Below, piece after piece: positions 10,598 through 18,928 of a stretch of 64,000 nucleotides of DNA (within the stretch, counting starts at the first letter, position 1; every line of letters begins with the position of its first letter). Made by a program: the position numbers and the translations under genes. The stretch is taken from the NCBI GenBank assembly GCA_913020435.1, contig CAJVZZ010000007.1, positions 61,339-125,338 on the forward strand, written 5' to 3'. The notes beneath the pieces were generated by a model. That model made no database searches and had not been told where the DNA came from. It was given only the letters and a program-made list of their open reading frames with translations. The DNA is from an uncultured Flavobacteriales bacterium (GTDB lineage: Bacteria; Bacteroidota; Bacteroidia; Flavobacteriales_G; Salibacteraceae).

Positions 10598-11677
10598 CTA
10601 GATTTTATCTGTTCGTTGTAATAAAATATGATCAGCCAAAACCATTGCACACATAGCTTTGACAATTGGGACCGCTCTCGGCAAAACACATGGGTCATGG
10701 CGTCCTACGGCTTCAAACTCTAAGTTCTCGCCTGTTTTAGAAACTGTCTTTTGTTTTTGAAGAATGGTGGCAGGTGGTTTAAACGAAATCGAAATGAGAA
10801 TATCGGATCCGTTAGAAATGCCACCTTGAATTCCACCGGAATTATTTGAGGTTGTTGTTACTTCTCCTTGCTCAAAAACAAATTCATCGTTTTGCTCAGA
10901 TCCTTTTTCGAACACCGTATTCGAGCCAATCCCTATTTCAACCGCTTTTACAGCATTTATAGAAAATAGAGCATGACTTAAATCTGCACTTAATTTGCTG
11001 AATATGGGACGGCCTAAACCTGCAACAACGTTTCGAATTACTACTGAAATTTTCCCACCTAAACTATCTCCAGCTTCTTTATACTTTTTAATGAGTTCTA
11101 CCATTTTTTCTGCACAATCCAAATCAGGACAACGAACTGCTGAAGCGTCAATTGCAGAATCATCATAAAAAACAGATGTATCAGGTATTACTAAAGTTCC
11201 TACTTGGGAAACATAACTCGAAATTTCAACTCCATTAAAACCAATAATTTTTTGCGCTACACTTCCGCCTACAACCCAATTCGCAGTTTCTCTTGCAGAA
11301 GCTCTCCCTCCTCCCTTATGATCTCTTACTCCATATTTAACTTGATAGGTATAGTCGGCATGAGAAGGGCGGAAGACATCTTTTATATTGGAATAATCTT
11401 TACTTTTTTGATCTTTATTTGGTATTAAGAATCCGATTGGTGTACCTGTAGTCTTTCCTTCAAAAACCCCAGAAAGTATTTCAACTATATCTGACTCTTT
11501 CCTGTCCGTAGTAATACTGGATTGCCCCGGTCGTCTTCTATCTAGTTGCTTTTGAATGTCCGATTCCTCTAATTCAATTCCAGCAGGACAACCATCGATT
11601 ATTCCTCCAATCGCCTTACCATGCGATTCTCCAAATGTCGTGAGACGAAAGATTTTTCCAAGGGAATTTCCTGACAT
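10598..11677 (-). CDS. aroC: chorismate synthase
   Basis: GNSLGKIFRLTTFGESHGKAIGGIIDGCPAG, GGGRASARETA and GRHDPCVLPRAVPIVKAM motifs; likely starts at the internal MSGNSLGKIF rather than 11716. Confidence 0.96.
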   Translation of the reverse strand: MSGNSLGKIFRLTTFGESHGKAIGGIIDGCPAGIELEESDIQKQLDRRRPGQSSITTDRKESDIVEILSGVFEGKTTGTPIGFLIPNKDQKSKDYSNIKDVFRPSHADYTYQVKYGVRDHKGGGRASARETANWVVGGSVAQKIIGFNGVEISSYVSQVGTLVIPDTSVFYDDSAIDASAVRCPDLDCAEKMVELIKKYKEAGDSLGGKISVVIRNVVAGLGRPIFSKLSADLSHALFSINAVKAVEIGIGSNTVFEKGSEQNDEFVFEQGEVTTTSNNSGGIQGGISNGSDILISISFKPPATILQKQKTVSKTGENLEFEAVGRHDPCVLPRAVPIVKAMCAMVLADHILLQRTDKI

Positions 11678-11684
11678 TCCGCAA

Positions 11685-12566
11685 ATGTATTCAATATCGT
11701 TTGAGGTTTTGCCCAACTTTTACCCTAAACGCTGCGTCTTTACTGTTGATATGATATTTCCAAAAATAGATTTAGCGGCCTTACAAGGTGTTCTAAAAAC
11801 TATAGTGTTCTTCGATAGCATGAGTATTTCTATTTATAAACGCGAAATCGAGCGTTACTTATTGGAGAGCACTGCAAGTATTGAAGGAATTGAAATTAGT
11901 CTTTCTATCCTTGAAGATTTAGACATTATAAAGTCTGAAGCTGGAACTTACTCGCTACTTGCGAGAGATACCGCTATACTTAAAAGCAATTTCAAGAATA
12001 AGACTGTCAATCGTTTTCAAAAGCTTATCCTAAGAAGTTTCGCAACAATTTCATTTGTACGAGGAATTTATCAAATGGATGTTCCTGGAATTGATAGTGT
12101 TTTCGTGCTAGATGTTTCTGGATTAAACAATCCTATTCGCGCAAGAAAATACTGTCAAATAGCTTCGAAATTTTTAAAAAAAAGAGTGCTATTTGTTAGC
12201 CGATTTGCAAAAGTTGAAGGTGAAACCATCTTTCATTCTATCGCCTTAGCTGGAATGACCTCCGTATACAATCCATTCGGATTGGAGAAGTTGACTAGAC
12301 GTCATTCTGATTGTATCGCCAAATTCCCTAATCGCGTTGCTGAAAATGGTATGGATTTGAAACCTTTTTTTAACTCTCCCAAAAAGAATACTCAAAAGCC
12401 AGTTTTCAATGCCTCTGGCACAAATTATTCGGAGTTCTTTACATGGGTTACTGCATTTATTGAAAATCAATCTTTTGATGCTAACTGGGAAAAAAATCAA
12501 TCTGTATATCGTCAGTGGTTACTTCCAAAACTTTCTAGATTGAATAGAAAATACCAGCTGGTGTAA
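11685..12566 (+). CDS. hypothetical protein; wHTH + nucleotidyltransferase-like architecture, apparently without catalytic residues
   Basis: Pattern ...VFFDSMSISIYKREIERYL... then ...LRSFATISFVRGIYQMDVPGIDSVFVLDVSGLNNPIRARKYCQIASKFLKKRVL...; ORF runs from 11556 but ATG 11685 or 11751 is likelier because the 5' part overlaps aroC. Confidence 0.55.
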   Translation: MYSISFEVLPNFYPKRCVFTVDMIFPKIDLAALQGVLKTIVFFDSMSISIYKREIERYLLESTASIEGIEISLSILEDLDIIKSEAGTYSLLARDTAILKSNFKNKTVNRFQKLILRSFATISFVRGIYQMDVPGIDSVFVLDVSGLNNPIRARKYCQIASKFLKKRVLFVSRFAKVEGETIFHSIALAGMTSVYNPFGLEKLTRRHSDCIAKFPNRVAENGMDLKPFFNSPKKNTQKPVFNASGTNYSEFFTWVTAFIENQSFDANWEKNQSVYRQWLLPKLSRLNRKYQLV

Positions 12567-12623
12567 ATTTTTGCTCATTCTTTGTATAAAACAATAATTT
12601 TGGCTGTTAAGCGTATTTGTGCC

Positions 12624-13655
12624 GTGAAAGCCATTATAACTATTTTTTTTCTTGCTATTTCCACTATATCCTTCGGGCAATTAGGAGGAGAAAGGAGTTA
12701 TACGTTTTTAGAAATCCCTTCTTCTGCTCGTTCTGCTGCTATGGGAGGAAGTTCTGCTGGAATTAAAGATGCAGATATCAATTTGATAAATGATAACCCA
12801 GCCAACTTAGACACCTCCATTGATAATCACTTAAGTATTAATTATGTCAACTTCGTGAGTGATATAAACGCTGGAAATTTTGCCTATGCTAGAAAAGCTG
12901 GAAAAGGAACGATAGGAATAACTGCACAATTTTTAGGTTATGGAAAATTTGACGTTGTTGAGGCAAACGGAATAAAAACAGGAGAGGAATTTAATGCAGG
13001 AGATTTTGCATTAAATATTGGCTACGGACGAGCGCTTGACTCCCTCTTTTCAATTGGTGCTGCCATTAAAACTGTTTACTCCAATTACTATTACAATCAA
13101 AGTGTAGCTTTAGGAATAGATTTAGGAGCAGCATATATAAGTAAATCAAAATATTTCACTAGTACAATTGCTTTGAGAAACATAGGCCGTTCGATAAACA
13201 AGAGCAGTAATCAGTCTCGAAATAAGCTTCCTACAAACGTTGAAATTGGTGCGGCCATCAAAATCCCCAAAGCTCCACTTCGTTTTTTCACTCAATACAA
13301 TAATATTCAGAAATGGGATTTAGGCTCTAATGACCCAAATTATGTTGCAAAAGAAAAAATCGATGCAAAAACCGGAGTTACCAATGTAAGAAAATTCAGC
13401 TCTGATAATTTATTTCGTCATTTAGTGTTAGGTGCCGATATAGTTGCTTCAGATAATTTCTCACTCACTTTTGCGTATAATTTTAGAAGAAGAAAAGAAT
13501 TAGCCGCTATTTCTAGAGGAGGCCTAAGCGGTATCTCTTTTGGAGCGATGATAAAGGTGAAAAAAATGCAGTTTAATTATTCTTTAAGTAGTTATCATAC
13601 TGCAGGAGTTTCTCACCACATTGGCATTACAAGTAATTTGAACGCACTGTTTTAA
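12624..13655 (+). CDS. porQ: type IX secretion system protein PorQ
   Basis: SYTFLEIPSSARSAAMGGSSAGIKDADINLINDNPANLD...LSINYVNFVSDINAGNFAYARK; next to cmk as in other Bacteroidota; GTG start at 12624 preferred over the TTG at 12582. Confidence 0.85.
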   Translation: MKAIITIFFLAISTISFGQLGGERSYTFLEIPSSARSAAMGGSSAGIKDADINLINDNPANLDTSIDNHLSINYVNFVSDINAGNFAYARKAGKGTIGITAQFLGYGKFDVVEANGIKTGEEFNAGDFALNIGYGRALDSLFSIGAAIKTVYSNYYYNQSVALGIDLGAAYISKSKYFTSTIALRNIGRSINKSSNQSRNKLPTNVEIGAAIKIPKAPLRFFTQYNNIQKWDLGSNDPNYVAKEKIDAKTGVTNVRKFSSDNLFRHLVLGADIVASDNFSLTFAYNFRRRKELAAISRGGLSGISFGAMIKVKKMQFNYSLSSYHTAGVSHHIGITSNLNALF

Positions 13656-14354
13656 ATGAAAACACCTAAAATTAATATAGCAATTGATGGTTATTCCTCT
13701 TGCGGAAAAAGCACACTTGCCAAAGAGCTTGCACAAGAACTGGATTATGTTTTTATAGATTCAGGTGCTATGTATCGTGCCGTCACACTGTTTGCACTTC
13801 AAAATGGAATAGCAAACGGCGAACTCGATGAAAACAAACTGATTTCAAGATTAGCTGAAATCGAAATAAGATTTGAGTTTAACACTTCTAGTGGCGCTTC
13901 TGATGTATTTCTAAATGGGGATAATGTCGAAAGTGAAGTTCGAAAAATGCAGGTCTCTGATTATGTTAGTCCGGTTGCTGCTGTTAAAGAAGTGCGCTTG
14001 AAGTTGGTAGAACTTCAGCAAAAAATGGGCATTAATAAGGGAGTTGTGATGGACGGAAGAGATATTGGAACTGTAGTTTTCCCCAATGCCGAACTTAAAA
14101 TATTCATGACCGCAAATAATGAGATTCGTGCAAAACGAAGATTTGAAGAGCTACAATCTAAAGGCGAAAAACCATCTTTAGAGCGAGTAAAAGCAAATCT
14201 TGAAAAACGAGATTTCATCGATACTAACCGTAAAGCTGATCCTCTGAGACAAGCATCAGACGCGCGAGTATTAAATAACTCTAATTTATCTAGAGAAGAA
14301 CAATTGAGCTTAGTTCTTAAATGGATTGAAGAAGCAAAAAGTACTTTAGCCTAA
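13656..14354 (+). CDS. cmk: (d)CMP kinase
   Basis: IAIDGYSSCGKSTLAKELA, YVFIDSGAMYRAVT and GRDIGTVVFPNAELKIFMTA motifs. Confidence 0.96.
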   Translation: MKTPKINIAIDGYSSCGKSTLAKELAQELDYVFIDSGAMYRAVTLFALQNGIANGELDENKLISRLAEIEIRFEFNTSSGASDVFLNGDNVESEVRKMQVSDYVSPVAAVKEVRLKLVELQQKMGINKGVVMDGRDIGTVVFPNAELKIFMTANNEIRAKRRFEELQSKGEKPSLERVKANLEKRDFIDTNRKADPLRQASDARVLNNSNLSREEQLSLVLKWIEEAKSTLA

Positions 14355-15308
14355 ATCTCCACCAAACAAACTGTCGACATAGGCAGTTCGATTGAATAAT
14401 TGAAGGTCGTCCATTTTCTCACCTATCCCTATATACTTCACAGGAATTTGAAATTGATCTGAAATACCAATTGCAACTCCACCTTTAGCCGTACCATCCA
14501 ATTTAGTAAGTGCAAGCGCATTTACTTCGGTAGCTTTTGTGAATTGCTTAGCTTGTTCTATCGCGTTTTGCCCAGTTGAGCCATCTAAAACCAATAAGAT
14601 CTCATGAGGGGCACCTGGAATAATTTTGTCCATCACATTTTTTATTTTGGACAATTCATTCATTAAGTTAACCTTATTGTGCAAACGTCCAGCCGTATCG
14701 ATGATAACCACATCTGCATTACTAGATTTCGCACTTTGCAAAGTATCGAAAGCAACGGAAGCAGGATCCGCGCCCATTCCTTGGCTTATAACTGTGACGC
14801 CAACTCTGTCTCCCCAAATTTGAATTTGATCTACTGCAGCAGCTCTAAATGTATCAGCAGCACCAAGCACTACCTTTTTACCAGCTTGTTTGAATTGGTG
14901 GGCTAACTTTCCGATAGTTGTTGTTTTTCCTACTCCATTTACCCCAACTACCATAATTACATAGGGCTCATTGGATTCTGGAACCGAAAATTCACTTCCA
15001 TCTTCGTTGTTACTTTCTTTTAAAAGCTGTGCGATTTCGTCTCTAAGAATTGAATTCAATTCTTTAGTATCTAAATATTTATCTCTAGAAACTCTAGCTT
15101 CAATACGCTCAATTATCTTAATCGTAGTATTTACACCTACATCAGAAGTCACTAGAACTTCTTCAAGATTATCCAAAACCTCATCATCAACTTTAGTTTT
15201 CCCAACTACAGCTCGCGAAAGCTTAGAAAAAACAGATTGTTTAGTTTTTTCTAACCCTTTATCTAAGTCTTGTTTCTTCTTTTTTGAGAACAATCCAAGT
15301 AATGCCAT
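14346..15308 (-). CDS. ftsY: signal recognition particle receptor FtsY
   Basis: GVNGVGKTTTIGKLA, AADTFRAAAVDQI, DTAGRLHNK and TKLDGTAKGGVAIGI motifs. Confidence 0.97.
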   Translation of the reverse strand: MALLGLFSKKKKQDLDKGLEKTKQSVFSKLSRAVVGKTKVDDEVLDNLEEVLVTSDVGVNTTIKIIERIEARVSRDKYLDTKELNSILRDEIAQLLKESNNEDGSEFSVPESNEPYVIMVVGVNGVGKTTTIGKLAHQFKQAGKKVVLGAADTFRAAAVDQIQIWGDRVGVTVISQGMGADPASVAFDTLQSAKSSNADVVIIDTAGRLHNKVNLMNELSKIKNVMDKIIPGAPHEILLVLDGSTGQNAIEQAKQFTKATEVNALALTKLDGTAKGGVAIGISDQFQIPVKYIGIGEKMDDLQLFNRTAYVDSLFGGDLG

Positions 15309-15350
15309 ACGTTCTGGTTTGCTACGAAATTAACAATCAATATTTAAAGC

Positions 15351-15382
15351 AAAAAAAATCCCGTATAATACGGGATTCCTTT
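15351..15382 (-). terminator. Rho-independent terminator after rpmG-DUF4295
   Basis: ATCCCGTATAATACGGGAT stem-loop flanked by A8 and T4 tracts. Confidence 0.8.
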
Positions 15383-15407
15383 TAAACTCAAATTACAACT
15401 ACTTGGG

Positions 15408-15560
15408 TTATGATTTCAAGAAATCGTTAACCTTATCTTTTTGTAAAACTTCTTCCCTAAAAGTATAAGCACCTGATTTTTCTGACTTTACCATCTTAAT
15501 TACTTTGGTGTAATCTTTAGCACCTTTCTTTTGAACACTTGCAACTACTTTCTTAGCCAT
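15408..15560 (-). CDS. DUF4295 family small protein (50 aa)
   Basis: Reverse complement reads MAKKVVASVQKKGAKDYTKVIKMVKSEKSGAYTFREEVLQKDKVNDFLKS; conserved position between rpmG and ftsY in Bacteroidota; below the ORF-track cutoff. Confidence 0.88.
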   Translation of the reverse strand: MAKKVVASVQKKGAKDYTKVIKMVKSEKSGAYTFREEVLQKDKVNDFLKS

Positions 15561-15581
15561 GTCTAAATTTTTATCGAGTTA

Positions 15582-15764
15582 TTACTTGATTTCTTTATGT
15601 ACCGTGTACTTTTTCAGTACTGGGTTAAATTTTCTGATCTCGATACGATCCGGTGTGTTTTTCCTGTTTTTGGTTGTAATGTATCGAGATGTTCCAGCAA
15701 CACCTGAATTTTTATGCTCTGTGCATTCTAGAATAACTTGAACTCTGTTTCCTCTTTTTGCCAT
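15582..15764 (-). CDS. rpmG: 50S ribosomal protein L33
   Basis: [60 protein letters not shown]. Confidence 0.96.
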   Translation of the reverse strand: MAKRGNRVQVILECTEHKNSGVAGTSRYITTKNRKNTPDRIEIRKFNPVLKKYTVHKEIK

Positions 15765-15828
15765 CTTTGGTATATTAATCGTCTAAAAAAACGGTCTGCA
15801 AAAGTATTAATTATTTTCTGTTTTCAGC

Positions 15829-16362
15829 TTAATCATCAAGGATTAGTTTTTCAATTTCAAGCATTTTCTTTTTAGTATAAATACCAGCGGTTGAATAAAT
15901 GATTTTACCCTTTGAATCCAGCAGGAAAACATAAGCTTTACTCTTGTCTTCCAACTTCAATTTTTGCTTGTAAATATCTATTTCGCCTTTGTAAAATAAT
16001 ACATATGGGAATATATTTTCATCGCTTTTCGCCTTCATTCTTTTCATTACACCAGCCATAGCCGATTTTTTGGCGCCAGTAAAAAGCGCAATGAAGTAGG
16101 TATTAACGTCATATAAATCATCCAGCATTCCTGTTCTAGCAATAAACTTATTGTACACAGGATTCACCCAGGATTCAAATTGCTCCTGAGATTTTTTGCT
16201 AAAAGCAATACCAATAATCGTATACTTTTCTTGAACAGACTCTGGTAAGTCGATTACTTCACCATTTACAGTTTGTCCGATCAACATCGGAAACACTTCA
16301 CCAGTTTGAGCCTGAGCATTGACAAAAAAGCAAGTACCTAGAATTAAAATTAGAGCTTTCAT
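15829..16362 (-). CDS. exported thioredoxin-fold-like protein, no CXXC
   Basis: Signal peptide; YTIIGIAFSKKSQEQFESW... and YVFLLDSKGKIIYSTAGIYTKKKMLEIEKLI resemble a peroxiredoxin/ATP10-like thioredoxin fold. Confidence 0.5.
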   Translation of the reverse strand: MKALILILGTCFFVNAQAQTGEVFPMLIGQTVNGEVIDLPESVQEKYTIIGIAFSKKSQEQFESWVNPVYNKFIARTGMLDDLYDVNTYFIALFTGAKKSAMAGVMKRMKAKSDENIFPYVLFYKGEIDIYKQKLKLEDKSKAYVFLLDSKGKIIYSTAGIYTKKKMLEIEKLILDD

Positions 16363-17585
16363 TATAAAGTTGGGATTTTTGCAGATTCTTCCATTGCATC
16401 AGGATATTTTTCCAATGCCTTTTCCAAGCATTCAGCTGCTTCTATCAATTGATTCTTTTCAAGAACATAAGCTAGACGTACTTGGTTTTCGCCCGCGTCT
16501 GGCATGGAATAAAAACCATTGGCAGGGGCCATCATTACTGTTTTACCGTTATAGTCAAAGTGCTCGAGTATCCATTCGCAAAACTTCTCGGCATCTTCAA
16601 CTGGTAACTCTGCTATCACATAAAATGCGCCACTTGGTTTGGGACAGCGAACTCCAGGAATAGCATTTAAAGCATCAACGAGTACATTGCGTCTTTCTAC
16701 ATATTCTGCAATTACTTCGTCGAAATATGATTGCGGAGTATTTAAGGCTTCTTCTCCTGCAATTTGACCTAAAGTTGGAGGACTTAATCTTGCTTGAGCA
16801 AATTTCAAAACGGTCTCCAACACATATTTGTTTCTTGTAACCAAGGCTCCGATACGAGCACCGCACATACTGTAGCGTTTGGATACGGAATCAATCATTA
16901 TGGCATGTTGAGCCAACCCCTCTAAATTCATAATTGAATGATGCTCCTTTCCATCATAGCAGAATTCGCGGTATACTTCATCTGCAAATAAATACAAATC
17001 GTATTTTAACACCAGGTCTCTAAGCTTTTCTAATTCTTCCTTTGTATATAAATATCCTGTCGGATTACCAGGATTACAGATCATAATACCTTTAGTACGT
17101 AAAGAAATTCTCTTTTCAAATTCCTCAATACTAGGTAAAGCAAAACCGTTTTCGATTTTTGAGGTCACTGAAACAACTTTTACTCCGGCACTAACAGAAA
17201 AACTATTGTAGTTTGCGTAAAAAGGTTCTGGAATAATAATCTCATCACCTTCATCAAAACAGGACATAAAGGCAAACTGAAGTGCTTCTGACCCGCCAGT
17301 TGTTACTAATATTTGCTCATAATCAACATCTACACCAACTCCTTTGTAATATTTAGCCAATCCTCTTCTGTAAGACTCAAAACCAGCCGAATGCGAATAC
17401 TCAATCACTTTCAGATTATGGTTCGCAATTTTATCTCGCACATTCTTTGGTGTTTCAATATCGGGCTGACCAATATTTAAAAAGAATACTTTCTTTCCTT
17501 GATTTATAGCTGTTTCCGCGTATGGAATCAGTTTTCGTATCGGTGAAGATGGCATTTGAATTGCCTTATTTGATATTCCTGGCAT
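16362..17585 (-). CDS. class I/II PLP-dependent aminotransferase
   Basis: NPGNPTGYLYTKEEL, ADEVYREFCYDG and SVSKRYSMCGARIGAL (PLP lysine) motifs. Confidence 0.93.
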   Translation of the reverse strand: MPGISNKAIQMPSSPIRKLIPYAETAINQGKKVFFLNIGQPDIETPKNVRDKIANHNLKVIEYSHSAGFESYRRGLAKYYKGVGVDVDYEQILVTTGGSEALQFAFMSCFDEGDEIIIPEPFYANYNSFSVSAGVKVVSVTSKIENGFALPSIEEFEKRISLRTKGIMICNPGNPTGYLYTKEELEKLRDLVLKYDLYLFADEVYREFCYDGKEHHSIMNLEGLAQHAIMIDSVSKRYSMCGARIGALVTRNKYVLETVLKFAQARLSPPTLGQIAGEEALNTPQSYFDEVIAEYVERRNVLVDALNAIPGVRCPKPSGAFYVIAELPVEDAEKFCEWILEHFDYNGKTVMMAPANGFYSMPDAGENQVRLAYVLEKNQLIEAAECLEKALEKYPDAMEESAKIPTL

Positions 17586-17718
17586 ATCTGTATTTTTTCA
17601 TTTTACAAGAAAAACAAATGTATTCGTTTTGTCATATGAGTAAATGGAGTTCTCAATACATTTTATATTTCTTCCTCATCAAAAAAACCCATCAGAATTC
17701 CCTAGAAAAATCAGGGTA

Positions 17719-17757
17719 TAAAAAACCCTTCAACTCGATTGAGAAGAAGGGTTTTTA
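17719..17757. terminator. Rho-independent terminator between the DUF1573 and aminotransferase genes
   Basis: AAAAAACCCTTC...GAAGGGTTTTT hairpin. Confidence 0.75.
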
Positions 17758-17777
17758 AGTTTTATATTAATAATTTC

Positions 17778-18224
17778 TTAGTTTGCTTTTGGAGCCATCG
17801 GTGAATCGTTGTTAGTAGGGGCTGCATTAGCAGGTTTAGGAGCAATATTTCCTTTGATTCTAATAACCTTTGTCGGGTTATCCAATGCATTAGAAGTAAT
17901 AGTCACTGACTTGTTAATCGGACCTAATCGGTTTGAATCATATTTTACTTTTATAGAAGCTGACTTCCCTGGAGCAATAGGCTCTCTTGGCCAAGAAGGA
18001 ACAGTACAACCACAAGAACCTCTAGAGTTAGAAATAATTAGAGGTTCATTACCTGTGTTTGTGAATTTGAATTCATAAACAGCGGGTTCTCCTTGAATTA
18101 GACTACCATAATCGTGTACGTCTTTCTCGAATTCGACTTTAGCGCCACTCTCAATGTCTAGCTGAGCATTTGCGCCAAAAACACCCATAAGTGCAACAAA
18201 AGTTGCGATGATTGTATTTTTCAT
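17778..18224 (-). CDS. DUF1573 domain-containing secreted protein
   Basis: EFEKDVHDYGSLIQGEPAVYEFKFTNTGNEPLIISNSRGSCGCTVPSWPREPIAPGKSASIKVKYDS is typical DUF1573. Confidence 0.92.
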   Translation of the reverse strand: MKNTIIATFVALMGVFGANAQLDIESGAKVEFEKDVHDYGSLIQGEPAVYEFKFTNTGNEPLIISNSRGSCGCTVPSWPREPIAPGKSASIKVKYDSNRLGPINKSVTITSNALDNPTKVIRIKGNIAPKPANAAPTNNDSPMAPKAN

Positions 18225-18250
18225 AATTTGTTATTTTTAAGATTAATTTA

Positions 18251-18258
18251 CAAATGTA
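18251..18258 (-). promoter_or_regulatory. Bacteroidota -7 element (TACATTTG) upstream of the DUF1573 gene
   Basis: TAnnTTTG match 27 nt before the start codon; no well-spaced -33 TTG. Confidence 0.4.
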
Positions 18259-18340
18259 GACTGATTTAAAAAGGGTAAATAGTCTTTAACAAATCATTAA
18301 CTGACATTATCTAATTCCTACTCGCTTGCAAATACATTGA

Positions 18341-18633
18341 TTGTTGAATCATGCGAAACTACTCGCGAATACCCGCAATGATGAATATAAATCTCACCGA
18401 ATCAATTACTCTTTTAGGTTTTTCGAAACCTTGTTGTTCAAAATTTTAGACGTTTTGATTAAAGATTATAATCATTTGGCTTTTGAAAAAGATAAAAACC
18501 TTTTTTAGAATTAAACCAGCTTTGTAAACAAAAATCTCAGATTGAATTATTTACTAAAGAATATTTAAGCATTCATTTTAAGTCTTCACCAATTTTATTA
18601 TTGAGTCTTTTGAGGCGTTTAAAGAAATACTAA
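18341..18633 (+). pseudogene. possible degraded small gene: two overlapping open frames
   Basis: Frame A 18341..18508 LLNHAKLLANTRNDEYKSHRINYSFRFFETLLFKILDVLIKDYNHLAFEKDKNLF*; frame B 18496..18633 KPFLELNQLCKQKSQIELFTKEYLSIHFKSSPILLLSLLRRLKKY*; neither has an ATG start. Confidence 0.25.
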
Positions 18634-18874
18634 AATATCACCAGTGATTTCCTCTTATTATTTCAACCCTAATCTTTGGATCGTAAGGACTGAAACCAAC
18701 AGAAGTGTTATGAACTAACGTTCATCAAACAGAGTTGTTTTCCTTTCACATTAGATTAAGCCGTACATTTTGTTTTATTAGATAGAATTTCGTTTCAGCA
18801 ATTACGTTGAAAATCTATTTATTTCTGAGAAGTATATAGATTTACGGATTTTCAAAATCTGCATTAGAAATACC

Positions 18875-18902
18875 TTGAAACCTTCATTTTCAGCTACTTT
18901 TG
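18875..18902 (+). promoter_or_regulatory. valS promoter: TTG-N17-TACTTTTG
   Basis: Matches the Bacteroidota -33 TTG / -7 TAnnTTTG consensus; places the TSS upstream of ATG 18929. Confidence 0.6.
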
Positions 18903-18928
18903 CAGGTCAAAATTTAAGCAATACTTTC

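Noticed and set aside
11556-11684. N-terminal extension of the ORF opposite aroC
   Set aside because: It is the antisense of conserved chorismate synthase sequence; internal ATGs are more plausible.
15559-15741. 60-aa plus-strand ORF over rpmG
   Set aside because: Fully antisense to the well-supported L33 gene.
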